A DNA stretch of 64,000 nt from Candidatus Aminicenantota bacterium (GCA_026987025.1 JALSNJ010000026.1:186001-250000), one strand, 5' to 3'; shown: positions 42,647 through 51,353, counted from the stretch's first letter. The notes: generated by a model not told the origin, from the sequence alone. Made by a program: numbers and translations.

Positions 42647-42925
42647 ATGAGGCTTTCTAAGAATCAGATTGCCCACTTGGCCATGACCATAGTCAGGGAG
42701 CTTATGGAGGACGAAAAGCTCATAATTGAAGACCTTCACCGCCTGATTGAGGATGTGGAGAGGATCATAACCGAGGAATTTTTAAAGGAAGATGAGATTG
42801 AGGAGGAAGCCAAGAAGCTCCTTCACGAGCATCTGGATAAAATCCGCAGGTCCAACATTGAATACAACGAGCTTTTCAGAATGGTAAAAAGGGAACTGGC
42901 CAAGAAAAAGGGGGTGGTGTTATGA
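42647..42925 (+). CDS. DUF507 family protein, copy 1
   Basis: A 92-residue, mostly helical, charged protein beginning MRLSKNQIAHLAMTIVREL. The RLSxxxIxxLAxxIVxxL start, then acidic helices (EEEAKKLLHEHLDKIRRSNIEY) and a basic tail (FRMVKRELAKKKGVVL), match DUF507, a family of unknown function. It overlaps the next gene, a paralogue, by ATGA. Small cytoplasmic size suggests a subunit or nucleic-acid-associated role, but nothing in the sequence decides. Confidence 0.8.
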   Translation: MRLSKNQIAHLAMTIVRELMEDEKLIIEDLHRLIEDVERIITEEFLKEDEIEEEAKKLLHEHLDKIRRSNIEYNELFRMVKRELAKKKGVVL

Positions 42926-43215
42926 CCGTAAGGCTATCCAGGGCAAAGATAAATCGCATAGCCGACATCGTTATAGAGCTACTTCAACAGCTGGATTATG
43001 TGGACTTCCCCCCCGGGGTAGACGCCCCATCCCTGCGGGTAACCATAAGAAAGGCCATAGAAAAGGAACTGAGGATGTACCAGGAGATAGAGGAGAAGGT
43101 GGTGCAGAAAATCCACTCTCAAAGGAAGACCGTGGTGGAAGGGAGCAGGGAATGGGACATCCTCTTCAGGAAGTATTACAACGAAGAGATCTCAAAGTTG
43201 AATAAGAATCTTTGA
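42922..43215 (+). CDS. DUF507 family protein, copy 2
   Basis: A 97-residue paralogue of the upstream gene. VRLSRAKINRIADIVIELLQ repeats the N-terminal DUF507 pattern, followed by a short PPGVDAPSLRVTIRKAIEKEL linker-helix and QRKTVVEGSREWDILFRKYYNEEISK. The IEYNELFR and REWDILFR segments align near the C-termini of the two copies. Coupling by ATGA suggests equal production and perhaps a heterodimer (inference). Function unknown. Confidence 0.8.
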   Translation: MTVRLSRAKINRIADIVIELLQQLDYVDFPPGVDAPSLRVTIRKAIEKELRMYQEIEEKVVQKIHSQRKTVVEGSREWDILFRKYYNEEISKLNKNL

Positions 43216-43244
43216 TTGACAAATTAAGAGAAAATCCGTAAAAG
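43216..43244 (+). promoter_or_regulatory. Putative promoter of the isocitrate-lyase-superfamily gene
   Basis: A perfect TTGACA (43216-43221), 17 bp spacer and TAAAAG (43239-43244). The 99-bp gap is AT-rich and also holds TATAAA at 43274-43279 and a GGAGG at 43283-43287. Confidence 0.45.
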
Positions 43245-43314
43245 TTTATCCATTTATTTAATAATTTCTAAATTTATAAAATGGAGGATTAATATATTCG
43301 TCTGCGACGATTTT

Positions 43315-44274
43315 GTGAAAAGGGCCAGAACCCTCAAGAATTACCTTCAAAGGCACGGGTTAACCCTGAGGCCCTGTGCCTACGATGCCCTATCTGCCAT
43401 CCTCATTGAGAGGGCCGGATTTGAGGTGGTGGGAACCTCCGGATACGGAATCTCCGCATCCATAATAGGACAGCCTGATATAGGCCTGGTGGGATACGGA
43501 GAGATGGTGGAGAGGGTTAGAACCATGATAAATGCGGTTTCCCTCCCCGTGGAGGTGGATGCAGACACAGGCTACGGAAACGCCCTGAATGTTTACTGGA
43601 CGGTCAAAAACTTCGCCGGCATAGGAGCCGCAGGGGTAAGGATTGAGGACCAGGTATGGCCCAAAAAATGCGGACACATGGCCGGAAAGCAGCTAATAAG
43701 CACCGGGGAAATGGTCAGGAAGATCCGGGCAGCGGTGAAGGCCAGGGAGGAGACCAATCCTTTCTTGGTGATAGGGGCCAGGACCGACGCCCGTTCTGTT
43801 TACGGGTTCAAAGAGGTCTTAGAAAGGGGGAAAGCCTATGCTGATGCCGGGGCGGACTACATCTATGTGGAGGCCCCCCAATCCATGGAGGAAGTGGAAA
43901 CCCTGGTGAAGGAAATTCCGGTTCCCATCTCCTTCAATATAATTCTAGGCGGGAAAACACCTCCCTTCACCCTGAAGCAACTGGAAGAAGTAGGGGTGAA
44001 ATACCTTTCGGTTCCCATGGTATGCCTTTATCCTGCGGTGAAGGCTATTATAAATGCCCTTCAGGAACTGAAAAGGAGGAACATCCTGGACATATCCTCC
44101 TTAGGGGTATCCTGGGCGGAGTTCAACGAAATCGTGGGAATTTCCCGATGGAGAAAGCTGGAGGCTGAATTGCTGAGCAAAAGGGAACTTCAGGAGAAAT
44201 ACGGAAGGCAGGACATAGATAAGATCACGGAGGAGGAAAGGAGAGCTTCGCAAAACTGGAGGAAAAGGAACTAA
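43315..44274 (+). CDS. Isocitrate lyase/PEP mutase superfamily enzyme
   Basis: A 319-residue TIM-barrel protein with RPCAYDALSAILIERAGFEVVGTSGYGISAS, the metal-binding VDADTGYGN, VRIEDQVWPKKCGHMAGKQLI and ARTDAR. KKCGH is the catalytic-loop motif of C-C lyases of this superfamily, including methylisocitrate lyase and dimethylmalate lyase. The exact substrate is unclear; 2-methylisocitrate lyase is the nearest guess. GTG 43315 lacks a Shine-Dalgarno. GGAGG at 43283-43287 is placed for an in-frame ATA at 43294, which would add seven residues, so the start is uncertain. It ends with a 4-bp convergent overlap with the TlpA-like gene. Confidence 0.85.
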   Translation: MKRARTLKNYLQRHGLTLRPCAYDALSAILIERAGFEVVGTSGYGISASIIGQPDIGLVGYGEMVERVRTMINAVSLPVEVDADTGYGNALNVYWTVKNFAGIGAAGVRIEDQVWPKKCGHMAGKQLISTGEMVRKIRAAVKAREETNPFLVIGARTDARSVYGFKEVLERGKAYADAGADYIYVEAPQSMEEVETLVKEIPVPISFNIILGGKTPPFTLKQLEEVGVKYLSVPMVCLYPAVKAIINALQELKRRNILDISSLGVSWAEFNEIVGISRWRKLEAELLSKRELQEKYGRQDIDKITEEERRASQNWRKRN

Positions 44275-44738
44275 AAATTGCAGTGGCAGGGAGGGGATTT
44301 CCCTATCTCATCTTCGCCACTGCCTACGACGAATAACTCCGGGCTTAAAACAACCGTCTTGGGAACCTGCTGGACCTCTCCGAAACACTTGAAAACTCTC
44401 TCATCAGCCATAACAACGGGAAAATTCAGGCCCCTTGCGAAATCTCTCGCCCTCCCCTCATCCCTGTCCATGGAGAAGCCCAGGAGGCTGAAATCCCCCC
44501 TTTCCCTCCTCATCCTCTCCAAACGGGAAATTTCTTCCCTGCATGCTAAGCAGGTGCTCTGGAAGAAAATCACCACCAGGCTCTTCCCGTAGAAATTACC
44601 AAGGGTAATATCCGGGGCGTTCAATGGGTGCAGAGTCATTCTAAGGCAGTGAGGAGAAAGACCCCTCCCGTGAGAATGGGGAAGGAAAAGTATGGAGGCG
44701 AAAAACAGACAGGCCAGCAAAACCTTCAGAAGCCTCAA
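44271..44738 (-). CDS. TlpA-like periplasmic thioredoxin-fold protein
   Basis: A 155-residue protein with a signal peptide (MRLLKVLLACLFFASILFLP). The redox motif is Cys63-x-x-Cys66 in FFQSTCLACREEISRL, with the downstream FPVVMADERVFKCFGEVQQVPKTVVL block holding the cis-Pro (QVPKT). This is the plan of the TlpA/ResA/AhpC-TSA group. It ends in CHCNF, an unusual extra Cys pair. It overlaps the sulfatase-like gene by 4 bp and is last in the lgt operon. Its partner protein is unknown. Confidence 0.82.
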   Translation of the reverse strand: MRLLKVLLACLFFASILFLPHSHGRGLSPHCLRMTLHPLNAPDITLGNFYGKSLVVIFFQSTCLACREEISRLERMRRERGDFSLLGFSMDRDEGRARDFARGLNFPVVMADERVFKCFGEVQQVPKTVVLSPELFVVGSGEDEIGKSPPCHCNF

Positions 44739-46912
44739 AGGCCCAACCTTCCCTTAAGGGTTCGCAGTCTCTGGTCCCCGGGATATTTTTCCAGGCCCTT
44801 CAGCAACCACTTCCTGGCTGCGGCAAAATTGCCCAATCTCATGTAGTAAAAGGAAATAAGGTAATAGGTCTGGGAAACCGGCGCCAGCTTCTCCCCTATC
44901 AAAAGCACATGGATGGCCTCGGGAAGGTCCCCCTCCTTGGCTAAAAGAAGGGCCAGATTAACATAGGGCTTGGGATTGGCGGGGAAGAATTTCATCTCCC
45001 TCCGGTATTCCTCCTCGGCCTTTCCCAGGTTTCCTTCCCTTTCAAAAATGACCCCTAAATTGAAGTGAAGGTCCACATATCCCCTTATGTTTTTTCTTTC
45101 TACTTTTAAAAACTCCTCCTTGGCCTTCCCCACATAGGAATAATCCCTGGTCATGGAAAAAAGCCTCAGATAATTTAATCCCCTGAGGTAATGGATGTGG
45201 TCCAGGTCAGGTTTTATTTCCATGGCCTTTTTCAGGTATTTTTCAAACAGCCCGTACTTCCTCTCCTTGTAATAAACCATGGCCTTCAGACTGTAAGCCA
45301 CAGCGAATTTGGGGTCAATTTCAATAATTAGGTTCAAGGTCTGCAGGGCCTTTTTGTAATCGCCCATTCTAAAATAAGTGCTCCCTATTCCTATGAGGGC
45401 AGAAAGGTCCTTGGGCCTTCGCCTTAAAATTTCTTTGTAAAGCTCTATGGCCCTCTCATAATTCCCCGCATTCTCGTTGATTCTGGCAGCCTGGGAAATG
45501 GCCTCCTCCATCTCCGGGTCCTCTCTGAGGAGCTCTTCCAGGACCTCCGCCGCCTTCCTGTAAAGCCCTATTCTCCCCAGGGCCATGGCCCTGTTCAGCT
45601 TTTCCAGGAGGTGGATCTTGGTCTTTGGGTCCGGAAGGGCTCTTCCTTCCTCCTTCACCCTCTGGTGTATCAATCCCACATAACCCAGGGACTGAAGCTT
45701 CCTCAGGAATTCCGGGTCCACCTTCTGGGGCATGTCCTCCTGGAAGCTGGAGACCATGGCTTTCAGTTCCCTTTCCATCTTCTTGGACTTCCCGAAGCCG
45801 TACCTGTTTTTCTTCTCCTGTGGGTCCTTTAAAAGCTCATAAAACTCCCTTATGGGGGAAAGAATAAAATGGTTTCTCCCATCAATGAGGGAATACTGGG
45901 GGGCCCATCCGTAGTGGTATTTTCCATAAAGGCTCTCAGAATAAACCTCCCTTGGGCTGTTTTCTTTTTTGAGCAAACTCTCCCCGTCCATCCGGTGGGG
46001 ACATCTCATTTTAAAATAATCGCAAATGGTGGGGAAGATGTCGGACAGGGCCGCCGGTCTCTTAGTTCTCTTGAAGGGCCTCTGATTGTAGGGAAGCTTC
46101 AGGACCATGGGCACATGTATGTCCTCTATATAAAGAAAAACCCCGTGCTCGCTCTCCCCATGGTTCTTCAGGCCCTCCCCGTGGTCGGAGACCAGAAATA
46201 TCATGGCCTTTTCGTAAATCCCCATATCCTTCAGGTAATCCAAGAAATCCCCTATTAGCCTGTCGGCGTAGAGAACTTCCCCTTCGTAAAGGCTTCTTCC
46301 CTCCTTTCTGTATTCCTCAGGAGGGTTGTAGGGGGAATGGGGCTCGTAAATGTGGAGAAAGAGGAAGAAATTGTCGTCCTTCTGTTTGTCCAACCAATCC
46401 TCTGCCAGGTGAATGGTCTGAATTCCCGGCCGTTGAACTCCCCCCAGGGAGAGAGTTCCAGTGGTGTTCTCAATGTTGTCCTCGTAGAAATCAAAGCCCC
46501 GGTTGATTTTCGTCCTGTGATGAAGAACTATGGCAGAGACGAAGCCGGCGGTCCTTTTTCCCTTTTCCTTCATCCACTCCGCCAGGGTCTTATAGTCCTT
46601 CTCGTATCGGAAGCCCACATTGTCCCTTACCCCGGTATGGGGCGGTATAAGACCTGTGAGCATGGTGGTATGGGAAGGGAGGGTAAGGGGAATGTGGGTA
46701 TAAGCGTTAAGGAAGGCAATCCCATCCCCTGCCAGTCTTTCCCATGTCTTCGTTTCTTCCGCCTCAGGGTTGAAAACCGAAACATGGTCCGCCCTGAGGG
46801 TGTCAATGGAGATCAAAAAGATGGGGGTTTTTGAAAAATCTGCCCTTTTAAACTCCCTGGAGCAAAAGCTTAAAATCAGGGCCAGAGACAAAAATAAAAC
46901 AATTTTCCTCAT
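44735..46912 (-). CDS. Sulfatase-like lipoprotein with C-terminal TPR domain
   Basis: A 725-residue protein with a lipobox (LSFC, Cys17). The alkaline-phosphatase-superfamily domain (about 28-390) has the metal-binding FLISIDTLRADHV (Asp37), the nucleophile region PLTLPSHTTMLTGLIPPHTGV and LVSDHGEGLKNHGESEHG. The nucleophile position is Thr77 rather than the Cys/Ser that is converted to formylglycine in true sulfatases, and the following Arg is His. A phosphotransferase or phosphodiesterase activity is therefore likelier. Residues about 430-725 contain six or more TPR units (AIELYKEILRRRPKDLSALIGIG). It overlaps lgt and the TlpA-like gene by 4 bp each. Confidence 0.85.
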   Translation of the reverse strand: MRKIVLFLSLALILSFCSREFKRADFSKTPIFLISIDTLRADHVSVFNPEAEETKTWERLAGDGIAFLNAYTHIPLTLPSHTTMLTGLIPPHTGVRDNVGFRYEKDYKTLAEWMKEKGKRTAGFVSAIVLHHRTKINRGFDFYEDNIENTTGTLSLGGVQRPGIQTIHLAEDWLDKQKDDNFFLFLHIYEPHSPYNPPEEYRKEGRSLYEGEVLYADRLIGDFLDYLKDMGIYEKAMIFLVSDHGEGLKNHGESEHGVFLYIEDIHVPMVLKLPYNQRPFKRTKRPAALSDIFPTICDYFKMRCPHRMDGESLLKKENSPREVYSESLYGKYHYGWAPQYSLIDGRNHFILSPIREFYELLKDPQEKKNRYGFGKSKKMERELKAMVSSFQEDMPQKVDPEFLRKLQSLGYVGLIHQRVKEEGRALPDPKTKIHLLEKLNRAMALGRIGLYRKAAEVLEELLREDPEMEEAISQAARINENAGNYERAIELYKEILRRRPKDLSALIGIGSTYFRMGDYKKALQTLNLIIEIDPKFAVAYSLKAMVYYKERKYGLFEKYLKKAMEIKPDLDHIHYLRGLNYLRLFSMTRDYSYVGKAKEEFLKVERKNIRGYVDLHFNLGVIFEREGNLGKAEEEYRREMKFFPANPKPYVNLALLLAKEGDLPEAIHVLLIGEKLAPVSQTYYLISFYYMRLGNFAAARKWLLKGLEKYPGDQRLRTLKGRLGL

Positions 46913-47721
46913 TTCTCCCCCCTCAACTTATTTCTGCCCCATCTCAGGAGCAAAATCCCCGAGATTATCATAATTATGCTCATAAGCTGGGGCAGGGACA
47001 TGCTCAGGTAGGGGCTGGAGGTCTTGAATATATATCCACCCCTTCCCGCATCCCCACGGTAGAACTCCACAAAATACCTTATAAGCCCGTAGTTTATAAG
47101 GTAATAGGCGGTTATCTGGCCGTCAAACTCCCTTCTCTTCCAGAGCCGGGATAGAAGGAGGAAGTTAAGGAAATTCAAAACCGCCTCGTAAAGCTGGGTG
47201 GGATGTATTTTCACCCCTGCCATGGGATGGCGAAAAATTCCCAGGTGGGGAAAAACCATTCCCCAAGGCATGTGGGTGGGCCTTCCGAAACAGCACCCCG
47301 CGGAAAAGCACCCCAGCCTTCCCACCGTCTGGATCCAGGGGATGGCCCAGAAGGCCACATCCAGGACCTTGAGCCATTCCTCCTTAAACTGGTGCCTGAG
47401 GTAAAGGACGGCAAATCCCACACCGAAGATCAGGGCTCCGTGAAAGGCCCCGCCGGTCTTAAAAACATTCCACAGCCTCTGGGGATGGGAGAGATTGTAA
47501 AGGGGATGGCGTATGAGCATTAGAAGAACGGAATAAAGTTGAGCCCCTATTTTGGCAACGGCGGTGGTAAAAAGGGCGGCGGCAAAAACCTCCCAGGGAT
47601 CCAGCCCCTCCCTTTTCGCCCTGAGAACTATAAAAAATATGCCAGAAATTATGGCCACAGTGTAAAGTACCGTGTAGGTGAAAATGGGCCTTCCGCGATA
47701 AACTAAAAGAACAGGATGCAT
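46909..47721 (-). CDS. lgt: Prolipoprotein diacylglyceryl transferase
   Basis: First enzyme of lipoprotein maturation, an inner-membrane protein of 270 residues with about seven helices. The Lgt signature GRLGCFSAGCCFGRPT, the upstream GGAFHGALIFG with the catalytic-region His, and HPTQLYEAVLNFLNFLLL with the YE pair are all present. It leads a minus-strand operon with the sulfatase-like lipoprotein, itself an Lgt substrate, and the TlpA-like gene. A TATTCT lies 6 nt before the ATG and no Shine-Dalgarno is visible. Confidence 0.95.
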   Translation of the reverse strand: MHPVLLVYRGRPIFTYTVLYTVAIISGIFFIVLRAKREGLDPWEVFAAALFTTAVAKIGAQLYSVLLMLIRHPLYNLSHPQRLWNVFKTGGAFHGALIFGVGFAVLYLRHQFKEEWLKVLDVAFWAIPWIQTVGRLGCFSAGCCFGRPTHMPWGMVFPHLGIFRHPMAGVKIHPTQLYEAVLNFLNFLLLSRLWKRREFDGQITAYYLINYGLIRYFVEFYRGDAGRGGYIFKTSSPYLSMSLPQLMSIIMIISGILLLRWGRNKLRGEK

Positions 47722-47763
47722 AGGTAAAGAATAATAAATTTTTCCCTAAAACCGAAAAATTTC

Positions 47764-47791
47764 TTGACTTTTCCCAATCATGGCATATTAT
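47764..47791 (+). promoter_or_regulatory. Promoter of the subtilisin gene
   Basis: TTGACT (47764-47769), 16 bp spacer, TATTAT (47786-47791). GGGAGGTG follows before ATG 47825. The box overlaps a 12-bp word, AATCATGGCATA, that recurs in the smc promoter. Confidence 0.55.
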
Positions 47792-47824
47792 AAATATTAG
47801 AATTTTTTGAAAAGGGAGGTGTCC

Positions 47825-50782
47825 ATGCGAACCAAAGTTCTCTTAGCTTTGGGGGTGTTCTTGGTGGCTGCATTTTTAGTCCCTACACCCAAGAAAACTC
47901 CCAAGGCAACGCCTGCCCTGAGGGCCCTCCTCGCCCTTTACCACAACGCGGGAACCTGGACCCTCAACGGAGACCAGGTTCTTAAGGTGGCGGAGAGAAT
48001 AGTGAAGAAAAGGGCCAGAAGGGCACACAGGAGAATGAAAGCTCCCAACTGGAAGAAGCTGGAGAAGGCGCTCAGGAAGGTTTACGGAAAGAGCTTCCGC
48101 CTCACCGGGGACAGCCTTCTGAAGCTCGTGGGAAAGAGGGACTACACCATAGGCGGCTCCGATGTTTACGCTGCTCTTATAGCCGTCAACGGAGACGGTG
48201 ATTTCCTCAAATCCTACGGGGTGAAGATTCACGGAAGGTACGCCACCGACAAAGGCTTCACCCTTATAACCGCTGACATGCCCATATCCTCTGCGGAGAA
48301 AATCCTCCGGGACGACAGGGTAAGAAGGGTCATAGTTACCCAGAGGATGATCCCCACCCTGAACAAATCCGTCCCAGCCACCGGAGCAGCTAAGATAAGG
48401 CTAAGGCAGTACGGAGACTTCCCCAAGGGCTACACCGGAGAAGGGGTGGTCATAGGCGATGTGGATACGGGGATCGACTGGTCCCACGAGGACTTCATTG
48501 ACCCCGGAACGGGAAAAACCAGGATAAAGTACATCTGGGACCAGACCATAGATACCCCCGGCCAGACCCCTGCCGACTCTGACCCTGACCTTCCCTCCTT
48601 CAACTACGGAACCGAGTGGACCGCCGACGACATTGACAACGGCCTCTGCACCGAGACCGACGACGATGCCCACGGAACCCATGTTATGGGAATCGCCGCG
48701 GGGAACGGTTACGCCACCGGAAACGGCTATCACCGCTGGCGCTACATAGGCATGGCCCCCAAGGCGGACATAATCATGGTGAAGACGGACTGGTACATCT
48801 CCAGCATCGTGGACGGGATAAAGTACATATTTGAAAAGGCCAAGGACATGGGAAAGCCCGCGGTGGTTAACCTCTCCTTGGGCTACGGCTTCTTCATGGA
48901 GCCCGGAGGGGGCTTCGGGATTTGCCACTATCCCGGGCCTTATGATTCCAACTATCCTTACTACTCAGGCCTTTACCCGTACGGTTACTTTTTCCCTGCC
49001 GACGGAACCGACGACTGGCTCACCCCCTCTGTGGAGAGCGTGATTGACGAATACGGGCCCGGATACTTCGTGGTGAAGGCTGCGGGAAACGACGGCCACT
49101 GGAACACCTACACCGACAGAAGCGGAGGGGACTATCCCTACACCGTCGGGGCAGAGCACGCCCAGGGCGACCTCTCCCAGGGACCCTTCACCCTCAAGTG
49201 GACCCAGTACGACTACATGAACCATCCCTATCCACCCTCCAGCTGGCTGTGGTACTGGGAGACCCACTTCGCCTTCTGGTTTGAGGGGAACCCCTCGGTA
49301 AGGATAACGGTCACCGGGCCCAACGGCACCACCTATGTGGGCCAGAGCGGCGACTACAACTGGGTGTGGCAGCCCTACGGTCCTCCTCCCTACGACGGGG
49401 ATGTGGCCTTTGACCTCTCCTACGGCCCCGCCTACTTCAACGGGGACACCTTCGGATGGCTGGATGTAACCTACTCCTACAACGCCTGGTATTACTATTA
49501 CAACAACTATATGTACCTTCCCTATTATTACTACCAGCCCCATCCCGGGGAGTGGACCATGAAGGTGGAGGCGGTCTCCGGAGGAGGTCCCTTTGATGTT
49601 TACCAGCACGACTATCTCATGTACTACGGAATACCCTATGCCGTAAGCTATGTAACCTATTCCCCCATTACCTACAACTACGACTACTCCAAGTACATAA
49701 TAGACTTCGGAGTTTCCGACAAACTGATAACCGTGGGTTCCTGGAACACCAAGTGGTACTGGCTGGCCTCTGACAACAATTATTACACCTATATGACCCA
49801 GCCCTGGATAGGGACCATATCCGAGTTTTCCTCCCCGGGACCCACCAGGGACGGAAGGCAGAAACCCGACATAGCAGCCCCCGGAGAAATAATCATTTCC
49901 TCGGCCTCCTCCAACGCAGTGTGGTCACCATCTGACCTGGCCGAGGATGGAGTCCACGCCCAGATGAGCGGAACCTCCATGGCTGCCCCCCATGTGACCG
50001 GCGCCGTGGCCCTCATAATCCAGAAATACCTGAAGAAGGGAAGGGTTCCTAACCTGAACCAGATAAAGGGAAAAATTGAAGGATGGGCCAGGGTTGACCT
50101 CCATGTCCGGGGATACGGAGGACCTCCCAACAAGGGATTCGGCTACGGAAAACTTGATGTGGTCTATCTGAAGGAGAAACCCGTGGCGGTGGCCCAGCAC
50201 GAGACGGAACTCACCAAGGTAAAGACCAGCGTTATCTTCGTGGGACACAAGGCCCTCCTTGACGGAAGCGCTTCCTACGACCCGGATGAATTCCCCCTAA
50301 CCTACTCCTGGACCCTTGAGAGCAAGCCTGCTGGAAGCTCAGCGGTCATAGACAAGGCGGACCAGGAAGTGGCAGAGCTCACCCCCGATGTTCCCGGAAC
50401 ATACAAGGTTAAACTGGTGGTTAACAACGGGGTCTGGGATTCCGACCCAGCCTATCTGACCTTGGAAGCCAGGGTTCCCATCAACCCGCCCGCCAACTTC
50501 AAGGTGGAAAGGATAGAGAACACCAACGGTTTCCAGACAGAATATGTGAACAAGCTCACCTGGGAAGCCAACCCTGAAAACAGCGATGTAAAGGTGGCCA
50601 AGTACAGGATTTACCGCAGGGTAAAGGGAAGTGCAGGAGCCATGGAGCTAATAGCGGAGGTCTCGGCAGGAACCTATCAGTACCTTGACAGGGGTCTCGG
50701 TGCCAACGACTATTACGAGTACGCCATAACCGCGGTGGACGAAGACGGCAACGAATCGCTTCCTGCCTACGGGAGCAACTAA
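47825..50782 (+). CDS. Large secreted subtilisin-family (S8) protease with C-terminal Ig/PKD and FN3 domains
   Basis: From ATG 47825 (GGGAGGTG upstream) the protein has 985 residues. A signal peptide (about 1-20) and an I9-like propeptide region (about 20-190) precede the catalytic domain. The triad is Asp214 (GDVDTGIDW), His283 (AHGTHVMGIAAG) and Ser718 (SGTSMAAPHVTG). The 435 residues between His and Ser are far more than in ordinary subtilisins. They include a Tyr/Trp/Pro-rich insert (YPYYSGLYPYGYFFP, NAWYYYYNNYMYLPYYYY), probably a beta-sandwich. After the protease come a PKD-like domain (LLDGSASYDPDEFPLTYSW) and a fibronectin-III-like domain (PANFKVERIENT...YEYAITAVDEDGNES). It probably digests external protein. 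A barrel gene follows by 11 bp. Confidence 0.92.
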   Translation: MRTKVLLALGVFLVAAFLVPTPKKTPKATPALRALLALYHNAGTWTLNGDQVLKVAERIVKKRARRAHRRMKAPNWKKLEKALRKVYGKSFRLTGDSLLKLVGKRDYTIGGSDVYAALIAVNGDGDFLKSYGVKIHGRYATDKGFTLITADMPISSAEKILRDDRVRRVIVTQRMIPTLNKSVPATGAAKIRLRQYGDFPKGYTGEGVVIGDVDTGIDWSHEDFIDPGTGKTRIKYIWDQTIDTPGQTPADSDPDLPSFNYGTEWTADDIDNGLCTETDDDAHGTHVMGIAAGNGYATGNGYHRWRYIGMAPKADIIMVKTDWYISSIVDGIKYIFEKAKDMGKPAVVNLSLGYGFFMEPGGGFGICHYPGPYDSNYPYYSGLYPYGYFFPADGTDDWLTPSVESVIDEYGPGYFVVKAAGNDGHWNTYTDRSGGDYPYTVGAEHAQGDLSQGPFTLKWTQYDYMNHPYPPSSWLWYWETHFAFWFEGNPSVRITVTGPNGTTYVGQSGDYNWVWQPYGPPPYDGDVAFDLSYGPAYFNGDTFGWLDVTYSYNAWYYYYNNYMYLPYYYYQPHPGEWTMKVEAVSGGGPFDVYQHDYLMYYGIPYAVSYVTYSPITYNYDYSKYIIDFGVSDKLITVGSWNTKWYWLASDNNYYTYMTQPWIGTISEFSSPGPTRDGRQKPDIAAPGEIIISSASSNAVWSPSDLAEDGVHAQMSGTSMAAPHVTGAVALIIQKYLKKGRVPNLNQIKGKIEGWARVDLHVRGYGGPPNKGFGYGKLDVVYLKEKPVAVAQHETELTKVKTSVIFVGHKALLDGSASYDPDEFPLTYSWTLESKPAGSSAVIDKADQEVAELTPDVPGTYKVKLVVNNGVWDSDPAYLTLEARVPINPPANFKVERIENTNGFQTEYVNKLTWEANPENSDVKVAKYRIYRRVKGSAGAMELIAEVSAGTYQYLDRGLGANDYYEYAITAVDEDGNESLPAYGSN

Positions 50783-50793
50783 GGAGGTGAAGG

Positions 50794-51345
50794 ATGAGAA
50801 AGCTTTTAGTAATAATGCTGTTCCTGGCTCTTCCCGCAGGGATATTTGCCGGGGGACTATTCGGCGAGCTTTCCCTGGGGTACAGAACCCAGGGGGACTC
50901 CACCCTCAGGGATGTTTACGGAGGGGGAGCTCTTCAGCCCACCCTGGGCATAGGGACCCATCTTGGCAAAATCCACCTGGTTCTAACCACCGGTTACTTC
51001 ACCAATTCCGGAAAAACCCTGGGCCTGGAGGAAAAGACCACCCTTTCCTACATCCCGCTCTTCGTTAAGGCCTTCTATCCACTGGCCAAGGGCAATCTTC
51101 ACCCCTATGTGGGTCTGGGCGCAGGCTTCCTCTTCTACAAGGTGAAGAACGAAAGCGAAGGCCTGGAGGATGTGAGCAAATCAGCCTTCGGATTTGAGCC
51201 GGAAGTGGGGGTATGCAAACCCATAGCCCAGGGAAGAGCCGCCTTCCTCTCTCTGAGCTACCTCTTCGCCAACGCCAAACCCTTTGAGACCACCAGAAAC
51301 ATCGGAGGACTTAAGGTAGCGGTAGGTTTCAGGGCCAGGTTCTAA
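50794..51345 (+). CDS. Outer-membrane beta-barrel protein
   Basis: A 183-residue protein with a signal peptide (MRKLLVIMLFLALPAGIFAG). The mature part shows alternating strands (GELSLGYRTQG, LHPYVGLGAGFLFYK, AAFLSLSYLFANAK). It ends VAVGFRARF, with the terminal Phe typical of substrates of the outer-membrane assembly machine. The pattern matches the OmpW/OprF-like small barrel class. It is cotranscribed with the subtilisin (AAGGAGGTG before the ATG) and is followed by a strong terminator. Confidence 0.8.
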   Translation: MRKLLVIMLFLALPAGIFAGGLFGELSLGYRTQGDSTLRDVYGGGALQPTLGIGTHLGKIHLVLTTGYFTNSGKTLGLEEKTTLSYIPLFVKAFYPLAKGNLHPYVGLGAGFLFYKVKNESEGLEDVSKSAFGFEPEVGVCKPIAQGRAAFLSLSYLFANAKPFETTRNIGGLKVAVGFRARF

Positions 51346-51353
51346 GATAAAAG

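Noticed and set aside
43216-43314. Riboswitch or structured leader before the isocitrate-lyase-like gene
   Set aside because: The gap is AT-rich with no stable stems or recognisable aptamer core. Only promoter-like hexamers and a GGAGG were seen.
44735-46912. Choline-sulfatase or arylsulfatase annotation
   Set aside because: The nucleophile column holds Thr and the next Arg is His, so formylglycine formation is not expected. A phosphate-transfer chemistry is more likely.
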